64,000 nucleotides of DNA from Dermacoccus abyssi (GCF_003515945.1 NZ_QWLM01000006.1:96927-160926); one strand, 5' to 3'. Counted from the stretch's first letter, positions 38,473 through 48,355 are shown. Made by a program: numbers and translations. The notes: a model not told the origin generated them from the sequence alone.

Positions 38473-39198
38473 TCAGGCGCCGTGCTCGCGCGCCTCGTGC
38501 TCGAGACGTTCGTGGCCTTCGCGGTCGTCGTGCAGTAGCGCGTCGTGGGTGTCCAGCGGGGTCTCACCGCGCAGGAGCAACAGCGCCATGAGGGCGAGGG
38601 CGGCGAGGTACAGCGGCCAACCGAGCGCGATCTTGGCGACACCGAGCATCGTCACCTGGTCGGCCAGGTAGAGCGGCAGCATGACGGCCAGGCGCACGGC
38701 GAACAGGGCCGCGAACACCCACGTCAGGCGCGTGCAGACCTTCACCATGGCGCGGCTGCGCTGCCACGCCGTGGGGTCGTCCTTGAGGTTCGGGTCGCCG
38801 CCCGCGACGATGAAACCGACGAGCGGCCAGCGCACGACGATCGACGCAATGCTGATGGCGAGCATGACGCCCGCCTGGATGAGACCGGGCAGGAAGACGT
38901 CGGACGCGTTGCCGGAACGCTTCGCGAGAAACGCAGCGAAGGCCGTGGCGAACGCCGCAGCGACGACAAACTTCACCGTCTGACGCTGCACGAGGCGCAG
39001 CACGAGCGCGACGACGAGCACGACCGCCGCGGCAATGAGCGCTTGGTTGAGGTTCTTCGTCGCGGTCCACACCGCGACGAACGCGACCGTCGGCAATGCC
39101 GCCTCGAGCGATCCGCGCCACCCGCCGACCGCGACGGCGAGGCGCTCGCGGATGACGGCCTCGACCGTGTTCGCCGAGGGCTGGTGGTTCTCGGTCAC
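38473..39198 (-). CDS. DUF3159 membrane protein
   Basis: A 241-residue DUF3159 protein, an actinobacterial family of integral membrane proteins of unknown function. It has five or six hydrophobic segments (LPTVAFVAVWTATKNLNQALIAAAVVLVVALVLRL, FLPGLIQAGVMLAISIASIVV, ALFAVRLAVMLPLYLA, seen in pieces) and an Ala-rich C-terminus ending in a charged His-rich tail. It overlaps the OB-fold gene by four bases, completing the operon dut-DUF3710-OB-DUF3159 that is conserved in this order in many actinobacteria. Confidence 0.85.
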   Translation of the reverse strand: MTENHQPSANTVEAVIRERLAVAVGGWRGSLEAALPTVAFVAVWTATKNLNQALIAAAVVLVVALVLRLVQRQTVKFVVAAAFATAFAAFLAKRSGNASDVFLPGLIQAGVMLAISIASIVVRWPLVGFIVAGGDPNLKDDPTAWQRSRAMVKVCTRLTWVFAALFAVRLAVMLPLYLADQVTMLGVAKIALGWPLYLAALALMALLLLRGETPLDTHDALLHDDREGHERLEHEAREHGA

Positions 39199-39575
39199 TG
39201 GGATTCCTCGTTCTCGAGCAGGAGCTCGTAGGCGGGGTTGAAGATCGTGGGCCGGTTCTTCACGGTCGTCAGGAGCCCTTCGACGGCGAGCGCGGCGCCG
39301 ACGTGAATACCGACGACCTCACGGCGACCGAGCATGACGAGCGACGCGGGCTGGACCGAGGTGTCGAACGGGTCGAGATCGACAACGAGGTCGGGCACAC
39401 TCTCGGAGCGCGGCCTGACGGTGACCTCGCTGACGCGCCCTTCGATCCTCACCCGGCGTCGAGCAGGCGCGAGGGCGTAGCGGGAGGCCTCTCGTGCTCG
39501 CTGGGCCGCGGCCTCTTCCTCCCCCGACGGGCCGGGGAGGAAACGGGCACGCAGCTTCGCGACCATCTGCTCCAT
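39195..39575 (-). CDS. OB-fold nucleic-acid-binding protein
   Basis: A 126-residue protein with a charged N-terminal helix (EEEAAAQRAREASRYAL) and an OB-fold-like beta barrel (RVRIEGRVSEVTVRPRSESVPDLVVDL, LVMLGRREVVGIHVGAALAVEGL). It is the small OB-fold protein that sits between DUF3710 and DUF3159 in actinobacterial dut operons, function unknown. It overlaps both neighbours (one base with DUF3710, four with DUF3159), so the whole operon is translationally coupled. Confidence 0.78.
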   Translation of the reverse strand: MEQMVAKLRARFLPGPSGEEEAAAQRAREASRYALAPARRRVRIEGRVSEVTVRPRSESVPDLVVDLDPFDTSVQPASLVMLGRREVVGIHVGAALAVEGLLTTVKNRPTIFNPAYELLLENEESQ

Positions 39576-40387
39576 CAGCGCGTCTCGGTGATCTCCGGGC
39601 CACGCTCCAGCGGGCCGACGGCGGGATCGCTCTCACCGGCGGACTGCTCCTGCTCGCGCACCTGGGCGAGCAACTCCGGCGGCAGGGTGAATTCGAGCAG
39701 CTCGCGCGGCGCGCGGGCTTCACCCCCGCGTCGCACGACGACGGAACGCACGAATTTCATGGCGCGCTCCGCGGCGTCGTCGTCGAGGGCCGCGTGGCCC
39801 GACAGCACGGCGCGCAGGAACCAGCGCGGGCCGTCGACGCCGATGAAGCGTGCCGGCGAGAAGGTGGTGCGGCCGTCGGGGCCCTGGCTGGGCATGCGCG
39901 CGTGCAGCTCGGTGCCGAGGTCGCCGTCGACCTCGTCGGCCGTGCCGCCACCGGCGAGGATCGACTCGGCGATCTCGCGGCGGATGCCGTACCAGATGCC
40001 GCTCGTCTTGGGCGCGGCGAAAACCTGCAGCTGAACCGCGGAGGCGCCGCCCTCACCGATGACGGCGGTCATGCCGGTGAGTAACTGCGTGCTCTCGTCG
40101 ACGTCGAGGCGAAGCTCGACGTCCTCACCAGGGGCGAGCAGCAGCGCGCCGAAGTCGATGCGGTCACCCTCGGGAGCGTCGTCGACGTCGAACGGGCCGT
40201 TGGAGAGGTCGACGTCCTCACGCGGGCGCAGGCGCGAACGGCGGCGGCGCTCCTCGGGGGTGATCTCCTCGGACGTCACGTCCGCCGACTCGGTGGCCGT
40301 CTCGTCGGTGTCCTCGCTGAGGTCGACCTCCTCGTCGCCCTCGACCTGCGAGGCTGCGTCGTCCTTCTTACGTCGGAACATGGCCAT
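39575..40387 (-). CDS. DUF3710 family protein
   Basis: A 270-residue member of DUF3710, conserved next to dut in actinobacteria and of unknown function. The first about 75 residues are strongly acidic and Lys/Arg-rich (MFRRKKDDAASQVEGDEEVD), then the domain proper shows GPFDVDDAPEGDRIDFGALLL, VQLQVFAAPKTSGIWYGIRREI and GPRWFLRAVLSGHAAL. It starts two bases after dut and overlaps the OB gene by one base. Confidence 0.88.
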   Translation of the reverse strand: MAMFRRKKDDAASQVEGDEEVDLSEDTDETATESADVTSEEITPEERRRRSRLRPREDVDLSNGPFDVDDAPEGDRIDFGALLLAPGEDVELRLDVDESTQLLTGMTAVIGEGGASAVQLQVFAAPKTSGIWYGIRREIAESILAGGGTADEVDGDLGTELHARMPSQGPDGRTTFSPARFIGVDGPRWFLRAVLSGHAALDDDAAERAMKFVRSVVVRRGGEARAPRELLEFTLPPELLAQVREQEQSAGESDPAVGPLERGPEITETR

Positions 40388-40389
40388 GA

Positions 40390-40896
40390 TCAGTCAGTCT
40401 CCTTCTCGGCGCGAGCCTGCGTGGCCGCGAATCCGCCGGTCGAACCGTGCCCACCGGCGCCACGCGACGAGTCGTCGAGGTCGTCGACGACGACGAACGT
40501 CGCCTTCTCCACCCGCTGCACGACGAGTTGCGCGATGCGGTCTCCCCTGGAGACGGTGAACGACTCGCGGCTGTCGGTGTTGACGAGGTTGACCTGGATC
40601 TCGCCTCGGTAGCCGGCGTCGACGACGCCGGGCGCGTTGACGATGGTGATGCCGTGGCGAGCGGCCAACCCGGATCGGGGGTGGACGAAGCCGGCGTATC
40701 CCTCAGGAATCGCGACGGCGATACCCGTGGGAACGAGCGCGCGGTGACCGGGCGCGAGCGTCAGGCCGACGCGTGCCCGCAGATCCGCACCGGCGTCACC
40801 CGCGTGGGCGTACGTCGGCACCTCCAGCCCCGGATCGAGGCGTCGGATGGGGACGGTGAGATGTCCGTCGTCGTCGCGGCTCGGTGCGTTGTCCAT
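40390..40896 (-). CDS. dut: deoxyuridine 5'-triphosphate nucleotidohydrolase
   Basis: dUTPase, 168 residues, cleaves dUTP to dUMP and pyrophosphate to keep uracil out of DNA. All five trimeric-dUTPase motifs are visible: [10 protein letters not shown] (motif 1), [10 protein letters not shown] (2), [17 protein letters not shown] (3), [10 protein letters not shown] (4) and the C-terminal [14 protein letters not shown] (5). It is the first gene of the dut-DUF3710-OB-DUF3159 operon, and the end of the converging DUF4193 gene lies three bases upstream on the same strand. Confidence 0.95.
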   Translation of the reverse strand: MDNAPSRDDDGHLTVPIRRLDPGLEVPTYAHAGDAGADLRARVGLTLAPGHRALVPTGIAVAIPEGYAGFVHPRSGLAARHGITIVNAPGVVDAGYRGEIQVNLVNTDSRESFTVSRGDRIAQLVVQRVEKATFVVVDDLDDSSRGAGGHGSTGGFAATQARAEKETD

Positions 40897-40899
40897 GCC

Positions 40900-41196
40900 T
40901 CAGGCGCAGTCGCGGCAGACCGGAAGGCCGCCGTCCTCTTCAGCGAGCTGGCTGCGGTGGTGAACGAGGAAGCACTTGCTGCAGGTGAACTCGTCCTCCT
41001 GGCGCGGCAGAACGCGCACGGAGAGCTCCTCACCCGACAGATCGGCGCCGGGAAGCTCGAAGCCTTCGGCGTGCTCGGTCTCGTCGACGTCGACGCTGCT
41101 CGAGGACTTGTCGACCCGACGGGACTTCAGTTCCTCGATCGAGTCTTCGCTGACGTCGTCTTCGTTCTTGCGCGGGGCATCGTAGTCAGTTGCCAT
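40900..41196 (-). CDS. DUF4193 family protein
   Basis: A 98-residue member of DUF4193, small actinobacterial proteins of unknown function usually next to dut. It begins MATDYDAPRKNEDD, has an acidic middle (DKSSSSVDVDETEHAEGFELPGADLSGEEL, seen in pieces) and ends in a zinc-ribbon-like pair, CSKCFLVHHRSQ and PVCRDCA (CxxC...CxxC). A ribosome site (aagaaag) precedes ATG 41196. It lies upstream of dut in the same direction with a three-base gap. Confidence 0.87.
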   Translation of the reverse strand: MATDYDAPRKNEDDVSEDSIEELKSRRVDKSSSSVDVDETEHAEGFELPGADLSGEELSVRVLPRQEDEFTCSKCFLVHHRSQLAEEDGGLPVCRDCA

Positions 41197-41294
41197 CAGT
41201 ACTCTTTCTTCGATGAGTGTGCGGCGTCGCGCTTGTGGCGCTCACCGCTGATCCCCCGCTGCAACGCGCGGATGACCCGATTTGTGCCCGCATA

Positions 41295-42164
41295 CTAGCG
41301 CGCCTCGGGGAAAAGGCAATCCGTGAGGTCGGCAAAGATGCCGGGAGCTGTCGCGATCGCCATCGCTTTGCCCATCTCGCCGCCCGGTGCGCCCCCGATC
41401 AAAGCGCCTGCTTCGGTGGCGATGACCTGCCCCGCGGCCTGGTCCCACGCATTGATTCCGGACTCGTAGTAACCATCGAGCCGGCCCGACGCGACGAAGC
41501 AGAGGTCAAGTGCCGCGGACCCGCCGCGTCGGATGTCGCGCACCTTCGGCAGCAGCTGCGCCACGGCAGCGCCCTGCTCTTCACGCTTGGCCGCTTCGTA
41601 CCCGAAACCGGTGCCGACGAGCGCGAGCTCGAGACGCTCGCAGTCGCTGACGGCGAGGGGCTCGCGTCGCCCGTCGGCCGTGACGAGGTGGGCGCCCTGG
41701 CCGTGGGCCGCGGCGTAGGTCTCCCCCAGCAACGGTGCGCTCACGGCACCCGCAACGGGCAGCCAGGCGCCCTCACGCGTCGTGTCGCCGATGCACACGG
41801 CCACCGACACCGCGAAGAATGGGTGACCGTAGAGGTAGTTGACGGTGCCGTCGATGGGGTCGACGACCCACGTCAGGCCCGAGGTGCCCTCGCTCGCGCC
41901 GCCCTCCTCACCGAGGATCGCGTCGTCGGGACGCTCGGCGTCGATGCGCTCGCGCAGCAACTGCTCGCTGCGCTGGTCCATGACGGTGACGACGTCGACC
42001 TCGCTCGACTTCGTCGCTTCGACCCCGAGGGAACGCGGGCGTTCCGTCACGACGAGGCGCGCGGCGTCGTCAGCCATGGCCGTCGCGAGATCGCGCAGAC
42101 GAGTGAGCTCCTCGGCGTTCAGCCACTCGGGCAGGGCGAGCGGTGCGTCGGTGTCGCGTTCCAT
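41295..42164 (-). CDS. suhB: inositol monophosphatase-family phosphatase
   Basis: A 289-residue Mg2+-dependent phosphatase of the inositol monophosphatase family, hydrolysing inositol-1-phosphate or related sugar phosphates. The metal site is complete: LGEEGG (GEE), WVVDPIDGTVNY (DPIDGT) and NAWDQAAGQVIATEAG (WD-x-AAG). ATG 42164 starts it (protein MERDTDAPLAL), after a ribosome site (aaggag). In actinobacteria it feeds myo-inositol for phosphatidylinositol and mycothiol. The gene symbol denotes the family only. Confidence 0.9.
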   Translation of the reverse strand: MERDTDAPLALPEWLNAEELTRLRDLATAMADDAARLVVTERPRSLGVEATKSSEVDVVTVMDQRSEQLLRERIDAERPDDAILGEEGGASEGTSGLTWVVDPIDGTVNYLYGHPFFAVSVAVCIGDTTREGAWLPVAGAVSAPLLGETYAAAHGQGAHLVTADGRREPLAVSDCERLELALVGTGFGYEAAKREEQGAAVAQLLPKVRDIRRGGSAALDLCFVASGRLDGYYESGINAWDQAAGQVIATEAGALIGGAPGGEMGKAMAIATAPGIFADLTDCLFPEAR

Positions 42165-42204
42165 CGGGTTCTCCTTCGCGCAGGTGCGCTTTGACGGTAC
42201 GACC

Positions 42205-43314
42205 TCAGTCGCGACCGCACAGAGCGGGCTTGGCGGCGCGCAGGTTCGGGCAGCAGCCCGGGGCGCAGATCGACGGCATGGCCTCGCCCGGCCACGCGGG
42301 GCACTCGGGCGTCTCGTCACGGGCCTCGGCCGCGCGCTCCTCGACGAGGTCGACGAGGCCGTGCACGAACTCGTCGTCCGTGCCCACGGTCGGCACGCGA
42401 CGCATGACGAGCCCGAGGCGTTCGGCGGTTTCGGCGGCCTCGGTGTCGAGGTCGTAGACGACCTCCACGTGGTCGGAGACGAAGCCGATCGGCGCGACGA
42501 CGACATGCGTCACGCCGCGCTCCGCGAGGTGCTCGAGGTGGTCGTTGATGTCGGGCTCGAGCCACGGCTGCGACGGCGGGCCGGAACGCGAGCAGTAGAC
42601 GAGCGCGCCCTCGAGGTCACGCGAGAGCGTTGCGTTCGCCTCCGAGAGGATGGCGGCCCCCAGCTCGTCGTGCTGCTGCCAGTAGAGGTTGCCGTCACCG
42701 TCGCCGGGTCCGGAGGTGTCGTCCATGCCGAGCGGAATCGAGTGCGTGACGAAGACGACCTGCACCTGCTCGTCCGGTACCCCGGCGAACTCGCGCAGGG
42801 CGTCGGTGACGAGGCGGACGTTGGCGCGGGCGAAGGACGGGTGCGTGGCGAACTGACGGATCTTGTCGATCTCGAAGCCGGGCAGGCCCTCATCCTCGAG
42901 GGTGTTCACTGCGGCCGCGAGGTCCTCGCGGTACTGACGGCACGAGCTGTAGGAGGCGTACGCGCTCGTCGTGACGGTGACGATGCGGCGCATGCCCTCG
43001 CCGTGGGCGTCGCGCAGGGTGTCGGTGAGGAAGGGCTCGCTGTTGCGGTTGCCCCACAGGATCGGCGTCGTGATGTCACGACGGTCGAGTTCGGCGCGCA
43101 GCGCGGCGATGAGGGCCCGGTTCTGGTCGTTGATCGGGCTGCGCCCGCCGAGCTCCTCGTAGTGGTGGGCCACCTCGGCGAGACGCTCGTCGGGGATGCC
43201 GCGCCCGGCCGTCACGCGGCGTAGGAACGGCATGATCTCGTCGGGCTTCTCGGGTCCGCCGAACGAGGCGAGCAGGACGGCGTCGTACGGTTCGAGCGGG
43301 TTGGTGTCGGTCAC
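42205..43314 (-). CDS. hemH: coproporphyrin III ferrochelatase
   Basis: HemH/CpfC inserts ferrous iron into coproporphyrin III before HemQ decarboxylates it. The 369-residue protein shows AVLLASFGGPEKPDEI, TPILWGNRNSEPF, TVTTSAYASYSSCRQY, VFVTHSIPLGM (catalytic His), YCSRSGPPSQPWLEPD and VVVAPIGFVSDHVEVVYDLD. A C-terminal cysteine cluster (ECPAWPG, then ICAPGCC) is the [2Fe-2S] site typical of actinobacterial enzymes. Start is GTG 43314, overlapping the TRIC-like gene by four bases. Confidence 0.94.
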   Translation of the reverse strand: MTDTNPLEPYDAVLLASFGGPEKPDEIMPFLRRVTAGRGIPDERLAEVAHHYEELGGRSPINDQNRALIAALRAELDRRDITTPILWGNRNSEPFLTDTLRDAHGEGMRRIVTVTTSAYASYSSCRQYREDLAAAVNTLEDEGLPGFEIDKIRQFATHPSFARANVRLVTDALREFAGVPDEQVQVVFVTHSIPLGMDDTSGPGDGDGNLYWQQHDELGAAILSEANATLSRDLEGALVYCSRSGPPSQPWLEPDINDHLEHLAERGVTHVVVAPIGFVSDHVEVVYDLDTEAAETAERLGLVMRRVPTVGTDDEFVHGLVDLVEERAAEARDETPECPAWPGEAMPSICAPGCCPNLRAAKPALCGRD

Positions 43315-43949
43315 GACCGGTCTCCAGTTCGAAGGGGCTGAGGGGCATTGAGGTCGAGCACCACGGCGATCATGCGCAGGGCGAAGGCGACGAAGACGCA
43401 GCCCCAGAGCACGGGCACCGTGTAGTACGGCGTCTCGTGCGCGATGACGACGAGCGAACTGCCGAGCAGGGCCGGCACGACATAGAGCTCGCGGCGCAGC
43501 ACCTCGGGCACCTGCCCGACGATGACGTCGCGCATGAGGCCGCCACCGATGGCGGTGAGGACGCCGACGAAGATCGCCGTCGTCGCACCGGCGCCGTAGG
43601 CGAGGGCCTTGATCGAGCCTGCGACGCAGAACAGCGCGAGGCCGGCGGCGTCGAGGAGGCGCACGAGTCGAGCGATACGGCTCATCTCGGGGTGGAGCGT
43701 GAACGCACACAGGCCCGCGAGGACGCAGACGCCCATGAGGCGCCAGTCACTGACGCCGACGGGCGGCGTCTGACCGATGAGCAGATCGCGCAGCACCCCG
43801 CCGCCGAGTCCGGCCATTCCGGAGAGGATGACGACGCCGAGGATGTCGAGCCTCTTGCGTACGGCGACGAGCCCACCGGAGAGCGCGAAGACGAACACGC
43901 CGATGAGGTCGAGGAGGAGCTGCAGAGAGCCGCTTTGCGTGAGCACCAT
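43311..43949 (-). CDS. TRIC-family (UPF0126) cation channel-like membrane protein
   Basis: A 212-residue protein with seven hydrophobic segments arranged as two TRIC/UPF0126 repeats, each with a glycine-rich kink: GLGGGVLRDLLIG and AIGGGLMRDVIVG. Prokaryotic members form trimeric monovalent-cation channels. Its stop overlaps the hemH GTG (4 bases), so it is the upstream gene of a hemH operon, though no functional link to haem is known. It is divergent from sepH (100-base gap). Confidence 0.88.
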   Translation of the reverse strand: MVLTQSGSLQLLLDLIGVFVFALSGGLVAVRKRLDILGVVILSGMAGLGGGVLRDLLIGQTPPVGVSDWRLMGVCVLAGLCAFTLHPEMSRIARLVRLLDAAGLALFCVAGSIKALAYGAGATTAIFVGVLTAIGGGLMRDVIVGQVPEVLRRELYVVPALLGSSLVVIAHETPYYTVPVLWGCVFVAFALRMIAVVLDLNAPQPLRTGDRS

Positions 43950-44049
43950 GGCAGCGACACGTTATCGCGGGCGGCGCGCCGTCCCTGCATCAGGCGGGCG
44001 ATAATGGCACAGTAGCGGCTACACAACTGGTAACGGATGGAGTTGCGTC

Positions 44050-45674
44050 GTGCAGGAATTGCGTTTGATCGGGGTCTCGGAGGACGGCAGCGGCCTCCTT
44101 CTCGCCGACGACGACGGGGGTCGCTTCACCCTTCCCATCACCGACGAACTGCGCACCACGATCCGACGTGACCGCCGCGAGCCGGCGTCCGCCGACGGCC
44201 AGGCGAAGGCCGAGAACCCGCTGCGTCCGCGCGACGTTCAGGGCCTCATCCGCGGCGGGGTGCCGCTCGAGGAGATCGCCGAGCGTGCCGGGTGGACGCT
44301 CGAGAAGGTGCAGCGCTACGAAGGCCCGATCCGCGCCGAGCGCGACTACGTCTCCGGTCTGGCGCAGGGTGTTCAGCTGTACGGGCGAGGTGAGACGACG
44401 ACGCTGCGTGAGCGCGCCGACCGTCGTCTCGCCGAGCGCGGCGTCGAGGCCGAGCGCGTCGTGTGGGACAGCTGGAAGAACGACGACGCCCACTGGACCG
44501 TCACCGTGCGCTTCCCCGCCGGTGGTCGCCAGCGTGAGGCCACGTGGCTGTTCGACCCGGTGAACCGCGCACTGCGCACCGTCGACGACGAGGCCCGTTG
44601 GCTCGGTGGCGACGAGATCGCCGCCGCTGACGAGGAGGCTCCCGAGCGTCAGAAGGCCGTCGCGCGCAAGAAGGCCGGCGGTTCCGCTCGCGCCGCACGC
44701 CCGGCGTCCGTCTACGACGTCGAGGCCGAAGGCGGTCTCGAAGACGCACAGGCTCCTCACCTCGGTGCGACGCTCGGCTCGAGCGACGACGCCGGCAAGC
44801 CTGCCGACCTGACCGCGTCGATGCGTGCGCGCCAGGCGAGCCGCAGTCGGTCGAAGGGCTCGGGTCGCTCGAACGCGTCTCGCCCGACGGCGCTGCCGAA
44901 CGTGACGAGCGGCTCCCCCGACGTCACGCGCGTCGAGCGTCTCGACCTCGGCGCGACGCCTCCCCCGGCGCCGAGCCACCCGCGTCCGGAGGAACTGCAC
45001 GCTCGTTCCGACAGCGACGCCGACAACGCGAACACGAACGCGAACGCTGAGAAGAACGATGACACCACGCGCCGCGCGACGGCCGGTGTGACGGCGCTGC
45101 CGACGCGCAAGACGGCCGACGCGCCTTCGCCTGACGAGCCCGACGCCGATGGTCACGCTGCCGATGAGTCCGACGATGTGGCGGCCGAGAAGTCGACGTC
45201 CACGGGTTCGCGTCGCCGCAAGAGCCGCCGCTCGCGCGCCAACCTCGAGCAGGCTTCCGTGCGCGCGGCGCTGCACGACGACGACGCCGAGCAGGACGAG
45301 TCGCTCTTCGGCGAACTGCCCGGCTTCCACGACGGTGGCGACGTGCACCAGCTGCACGACGTCGAGGACGACGCGTTCGACGAGGCCGACCTCGACGACG
45401 CGGACGACGTTGCCGAGGCCGACGTCGAGGACGCAGTCGACGACGGCGTGAGACGAAGGCCTCAGGCTCCGCGGTGGCCGATGACGAGGTCGTTCAGGAG
45501 GAGTCGCTCTTCGACGAGGTCGACGAACCCGCTGAGGCTTCGGCTCCCGCGAAGAAGAGCACCCAGAAGCGCACCTCGGTGCCCGAGCGTGCGAGCCAGT
45601 CGCGCAAGAGCAGCCGCCCGAGCGTTCCGAGCTGGGACGACATCATGTTCGGTGGCCGCGGCCCCAAGAAGTGA
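44050..45674 (+). pseudogene. sepH: cell division protein SepH, interrupted by one frameshift
   Basis: SepH regulates FtsZ assembly in actinobacteria. From GTG 44050 the N-terminal DUF3071 domain is intact (residues about 1-170, VQELRLIGVSEDGSGLLLADD), with the helix-turn-helix-like AGWTLEKVQRYEGPI and AHWTVTVRFPAGGRQREATWLF. The long acidic, disordered middle follows. At about 45447-45449 a -1 frameshift (loss of one G in gtggag) throws the frame off; the family ending RPSVPSWDDIMFG continues in the other frame to TGA 45674. Restored length is about 540 residues. Because sepH is a core actinobacterial gene, an assembly deletion is the likely cause. Confidence 0.87.
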
Positions 45675-45716
45675 CTTTCAGGGCTGAGCCTCTGCGCCAG
45701 ACCTGACGGACAGGAG

Positions 45717-45756
45717 AACGCCCGACCTCGCGCCCCGTGCGCTGAGGTCGGGCGTT
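45717..45756. terminator. bidirectional terminator between sepH and the MFS gene
   Basis: Thirteen-base arms (45717-45729 and 45744-45756) pair perfectly around a GC-rich 14-base loop. It lies 43 bases after sepH and is followed by the converging MFS transporter gene. Confidence 0.8.
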
Positions 45757-45828
45757 CGGCGTTCGCGTGGAGGTTTACCGAGCGGTGTCCGTCGGCGTGA
45801 AGGTTCGGTAGCTCGTCGTTGCGAGGCG

Positions 45829-47640
45829 TCAGCGGTCGCTGCGATCCCAGCCGTCGTCGCCATCCCACTGCGGCCGGTAGGACGACGATCGGCGCTCCTG
45901 CTCGGGCATGCGGCGCGTACGATCGTCGCGCGGCTCCCCGGTGTTTCGGGAATCCGACGTCGGCACCGGAAGCGTCCGGCGGTTCTCCTGCCACGCGTCG
46001 TACGGGTCGTATCCGCCGCGGGAACTGCTGTCGAACTCGTCGTACCGGTCGTCGTCCTGGTTGTACCGATCATCGTCGCGATAGCGCTCGCCTCGTGGAT
46101 TCCCCGTCGGTTCGTCGCGGTGCCAGCGCCGCGTGCGCGGAGTCGTCGGCAGGTCGTCGGGTGCGCGGGTGAACGCGTCGTCCGAGGTCTCCGTCACGGT
46201 GTCGGCGAAGGCGCCACCGCGTCGGGCGCCACGACCGTCATCGTCCTCGCTGGTAACGCGGCGGCGCGGCCACGTCGGTCCGCGTCCGGCGTTCCACAGC
46301 ATGACGAGCACGGCCCACCCGACGAGGAGGACAGCGGCGGAGTAGAGGCCGATCGTCGCGTCGGTCGGCACGACGCAGGCGTAGATGCCACCGATGACCC
46401 AGGCGAGCTGGAGCACCGTCTCGGAGCGCGCGAAGGCGCTCGTGCGCACGGCCTCGGCGAGGTGATCCTGAATGAGCGAGTCGACGGCGAGCTTGCCCAA
46501 CTGTTGACCGAGACCGGCGACGAGGCCGACGACGATGGCCGTCACGAGGGTGAAGTGCACCGCGCAGACCACCATGGCCACTGCGTCGGCCAACATCGAG
46601 CCCACGACGACGGTGCGCGGCGCGAAGTTCTTGACGAGCGAACCGAGCACCGTGCCGAGCGCGTTACCCAGCGCTGCGGCGCCGACGACGAGCGCCAGCA
46701 GTGTCGTGGCGCGATCCTCCCAGCCAGGTAGCGGGTGGGTCTTCATGAGGAAGGCCATGAACATCGTGAGGAAGCCGCTGATCCAGCGCAGACCGACGTT
46801 GGCGCGCAGCGCGGAGACGATGACGCTCGGCAGGCGCACCTGGGCGCGTCCGGAGCGCAGTGAGTCGGTGCGTTCGGAATCGATGTCAGGCGGCAACAGA
46901 ATGGCGAGCACCGTGCCGACGACGAAGAGCAGGAACGCGGCGCGGAAGGCCCACGTCGCGCCGAACAGGGCCGCGGCACCACCGGCGAGCGGGCCACCGA
47001 TCGATGCGCCTGCCACGCCAGCGAGGCTCATGCGGCTGTTGGCCTTGACGAGCGTCATGCCGTAGGGCAGCAACCGTGGTGTGGCGGACGATCGGGTGAC
47101 GAGGTAGGCCTTGCTCGAGACGAGGATGGCCAGGGCCGTCGGGAACTGCCAGGTGGAGCCCTTCTCGATGGCGTCGGCGAGCACCCAACAGAGGAAGCCG
47201 CGCAGCGCGAGCGTGCCGCCCATGGCCCAGCGGCGCCCGTGCCGGTAGCGGTCGAGCAGAGGGCCGATGAGCGGCGCCACGATGGCGAACGGCAGCATCG
47301 TGAGGACGAGGAACAGCGCGACGTGATCCTTCGCCTCGCCGGGCTGCGCGGAGACGAACAGCGTGCCGGCGAGGCCGACCATGACGGCGGCGTCGCCGGC
47401 GTTGGAGAGGGCGTGCACCTCGATGAGGCGCCCGAGGCCACTCTCCCCCGCGCCCTGGGCGTTGCTCGCCCGGCGGGCGGCGCGCAGCGTCGTCTTCGTG
47501 GCACCCGCGCTCAGGCGGTAGGCGCCGCGTGCTGCACGCCCGCCCATGACTCCGGCACTGCGCAGGCGTTCGGCGCGTCCGCGGTGGGGCGCTGCCCCGA
47601 CGCGTTCGCGCCGCTCCTCTCGCTCGTACCGTTCGTTCAT
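45829..47640 (-). CDS. MFS transporter with long cytoplasmic tails
   Basis: A 603-residue major facilitator. The first about 75 residues are Arg-rich and soluble, then about twelve hydrophobic segments begin at VHALSNAGDAAVMVGLAGTLFV, with the MFS loop LLDRYRHGRRWAM, and end near ILLVGWAVLVMLW. The last about 150 residues are a charged, low-complexity tail (rich in Arg, Asp, Thr and repeats such as DDRYN and DRTRR). Such tails occur in actinobacterial MFS proteins of unknown function. It is 10 bases upstream of tdk on the same strand, so the two may share a transcript. Substrate unknown. Confidence 0.82.
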   Translation of the reverse strand: MNERYEREERRERVGAAPHRGRAERLRSAGVMGGRAARGAYRLSAGATKTTLRAARRASNAQGAGESGLGRLIEVHALSNAGDAAVMVGLAGTLFVSAQPGEAKDHVALFLVLTMLPFAIVAPLIGPLLDRYRHGRRWAMGGTLALRGFLCWVLADAIEKGSTWQFPTALAILVSSKAYLVTRSSATPRLLPYGMTLVKANSRMSLAGVAGASIGGPLAGGAAALFGATWAFRAAFLLFVVGTVLAILLPPDIDSERTDSLRSGRAQVRLPSVIVSALRANVGLRWISGFLTMFMAFLMKTHPLPGWEDRATTLLALVVGAAALGNALGTVLGSLVKNFAPRTVVVGSMLADAVAMVVCAVHFTLVTAIVVGLVAGLGQQLGKLAVDSLIQDHLAEAVRTSAFARSETVLQLAWVIGGIYACVVPTDATIGLYSAAVLLVGWAVLVMLWNAGRGPTWPRRRVTSEDDDGRGARRGGAFADTVTETSDDAFTRAPDDLPTTPRTRRWHRDEPTGNPRGERYRDDDRYNQDDDRYDEFDSSSRGGYDPYDAWQENRRTLPVPTSDSRNTGEPRDDRTRRMPEQERRSSSYRPQWDGDDGWDRSDR

Positions 47641-47650
47641 CGCGCTCGCC

Positions 47651-48355
47651 TCAGCCGGCCGCGCCGCGCGACTGATCGGTGAAGGTCGAGGGCGGCACGG
47701 GGCACACGTCGAGGTCGAAGGGCATCTGCTCGGCGCCGATGGCGCGGGCGGCGTGCGACGTCATCCGACGCATGAAGTGACGACGGCACAGCACCTCGTA
47801 CTCCACCAGCGGCGTCTCCGTCTGGTCGCCGGTGTCACCGACGACGACCTGCTCGCCTTCGACCACCATCGTGCCGTCGACGACGCGGGCGTTGTGGGTG
47901 GCGCGCTTGCCGCACCAGCACAGGGCCTCGACCTGGAGCAGCTGGGTGCGGTCGGCGAGTTCGAACAGGCGCCGCGAGCCGGGGAACAGCTGCGTCTTGA
48001 AGTCCGCGGTGATGCCGAAGGCGAAGACGTCGACGTCGAGTTCGTCGACGACGCGCGCGAGTTGGTCGATCTGCTCCGGCAGGTAGAACTGCACCTCGTC
48101 GGCGATGACGTAGTCGAGGCCGCCAAGCGTCACGCCCGCGGAGACGGCGAGATCCCACAGGTCGACGTCGTCGCTCACTTCGATGGCCTCGTGACGCAGG
48201 CCGAGGCGCGAGGAGATGACGGCCTCACCGGCGCGGTCGTGCTGGGTCAGCACGATGCCGCGCTGCCCGCGGGCCGCGTGGTTGTGATCCATCTGCAGCG
48301 CGAGGGTGGACTTACCGCAGTCCATCGTGCCGGTGAAGAAAACGAGCTCAGCCAC
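47651..48355 (-). CDS. tdk: thymidine kinase
   Basis: A 234-residue TK1-type thymidine kinase that phosphorylates thymidine for salvage. The P-loop is FFTGTMDCGKST (residues 6-17), the Mg2+ site is ADEVQFY (about 85-91), FGITADFK follows, and the lasso/zinc region includes LCWCGKRATHNAR and EVLCRRHFMRR. It ends with a short extension. It is downstream of the phosphodiesterase gene and upstream of the MFS gene on the same strand. Confidence 0.92.
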   Translation of the reverse strand: MAELVFFTGTMDCGKSTLALQMDHNHAARGQRGIVLTQHDRAGEAVISSRLGLRHEAIEVSDDVDLWDLAVSAGVTLGGLDYVIADEVQFYLPEQIDQLARVVDELDVDVFAFGITADFKTQLFPGSRRLFELADRTQLLQVEALCWCGKRATHNARVVDGTMVVEGEQVVVGDTGDQTETPLVEYEVLCRRHFMRRMTSHAARAIGAEQMPFDLDVCPVPPSTFTDQSRGAAG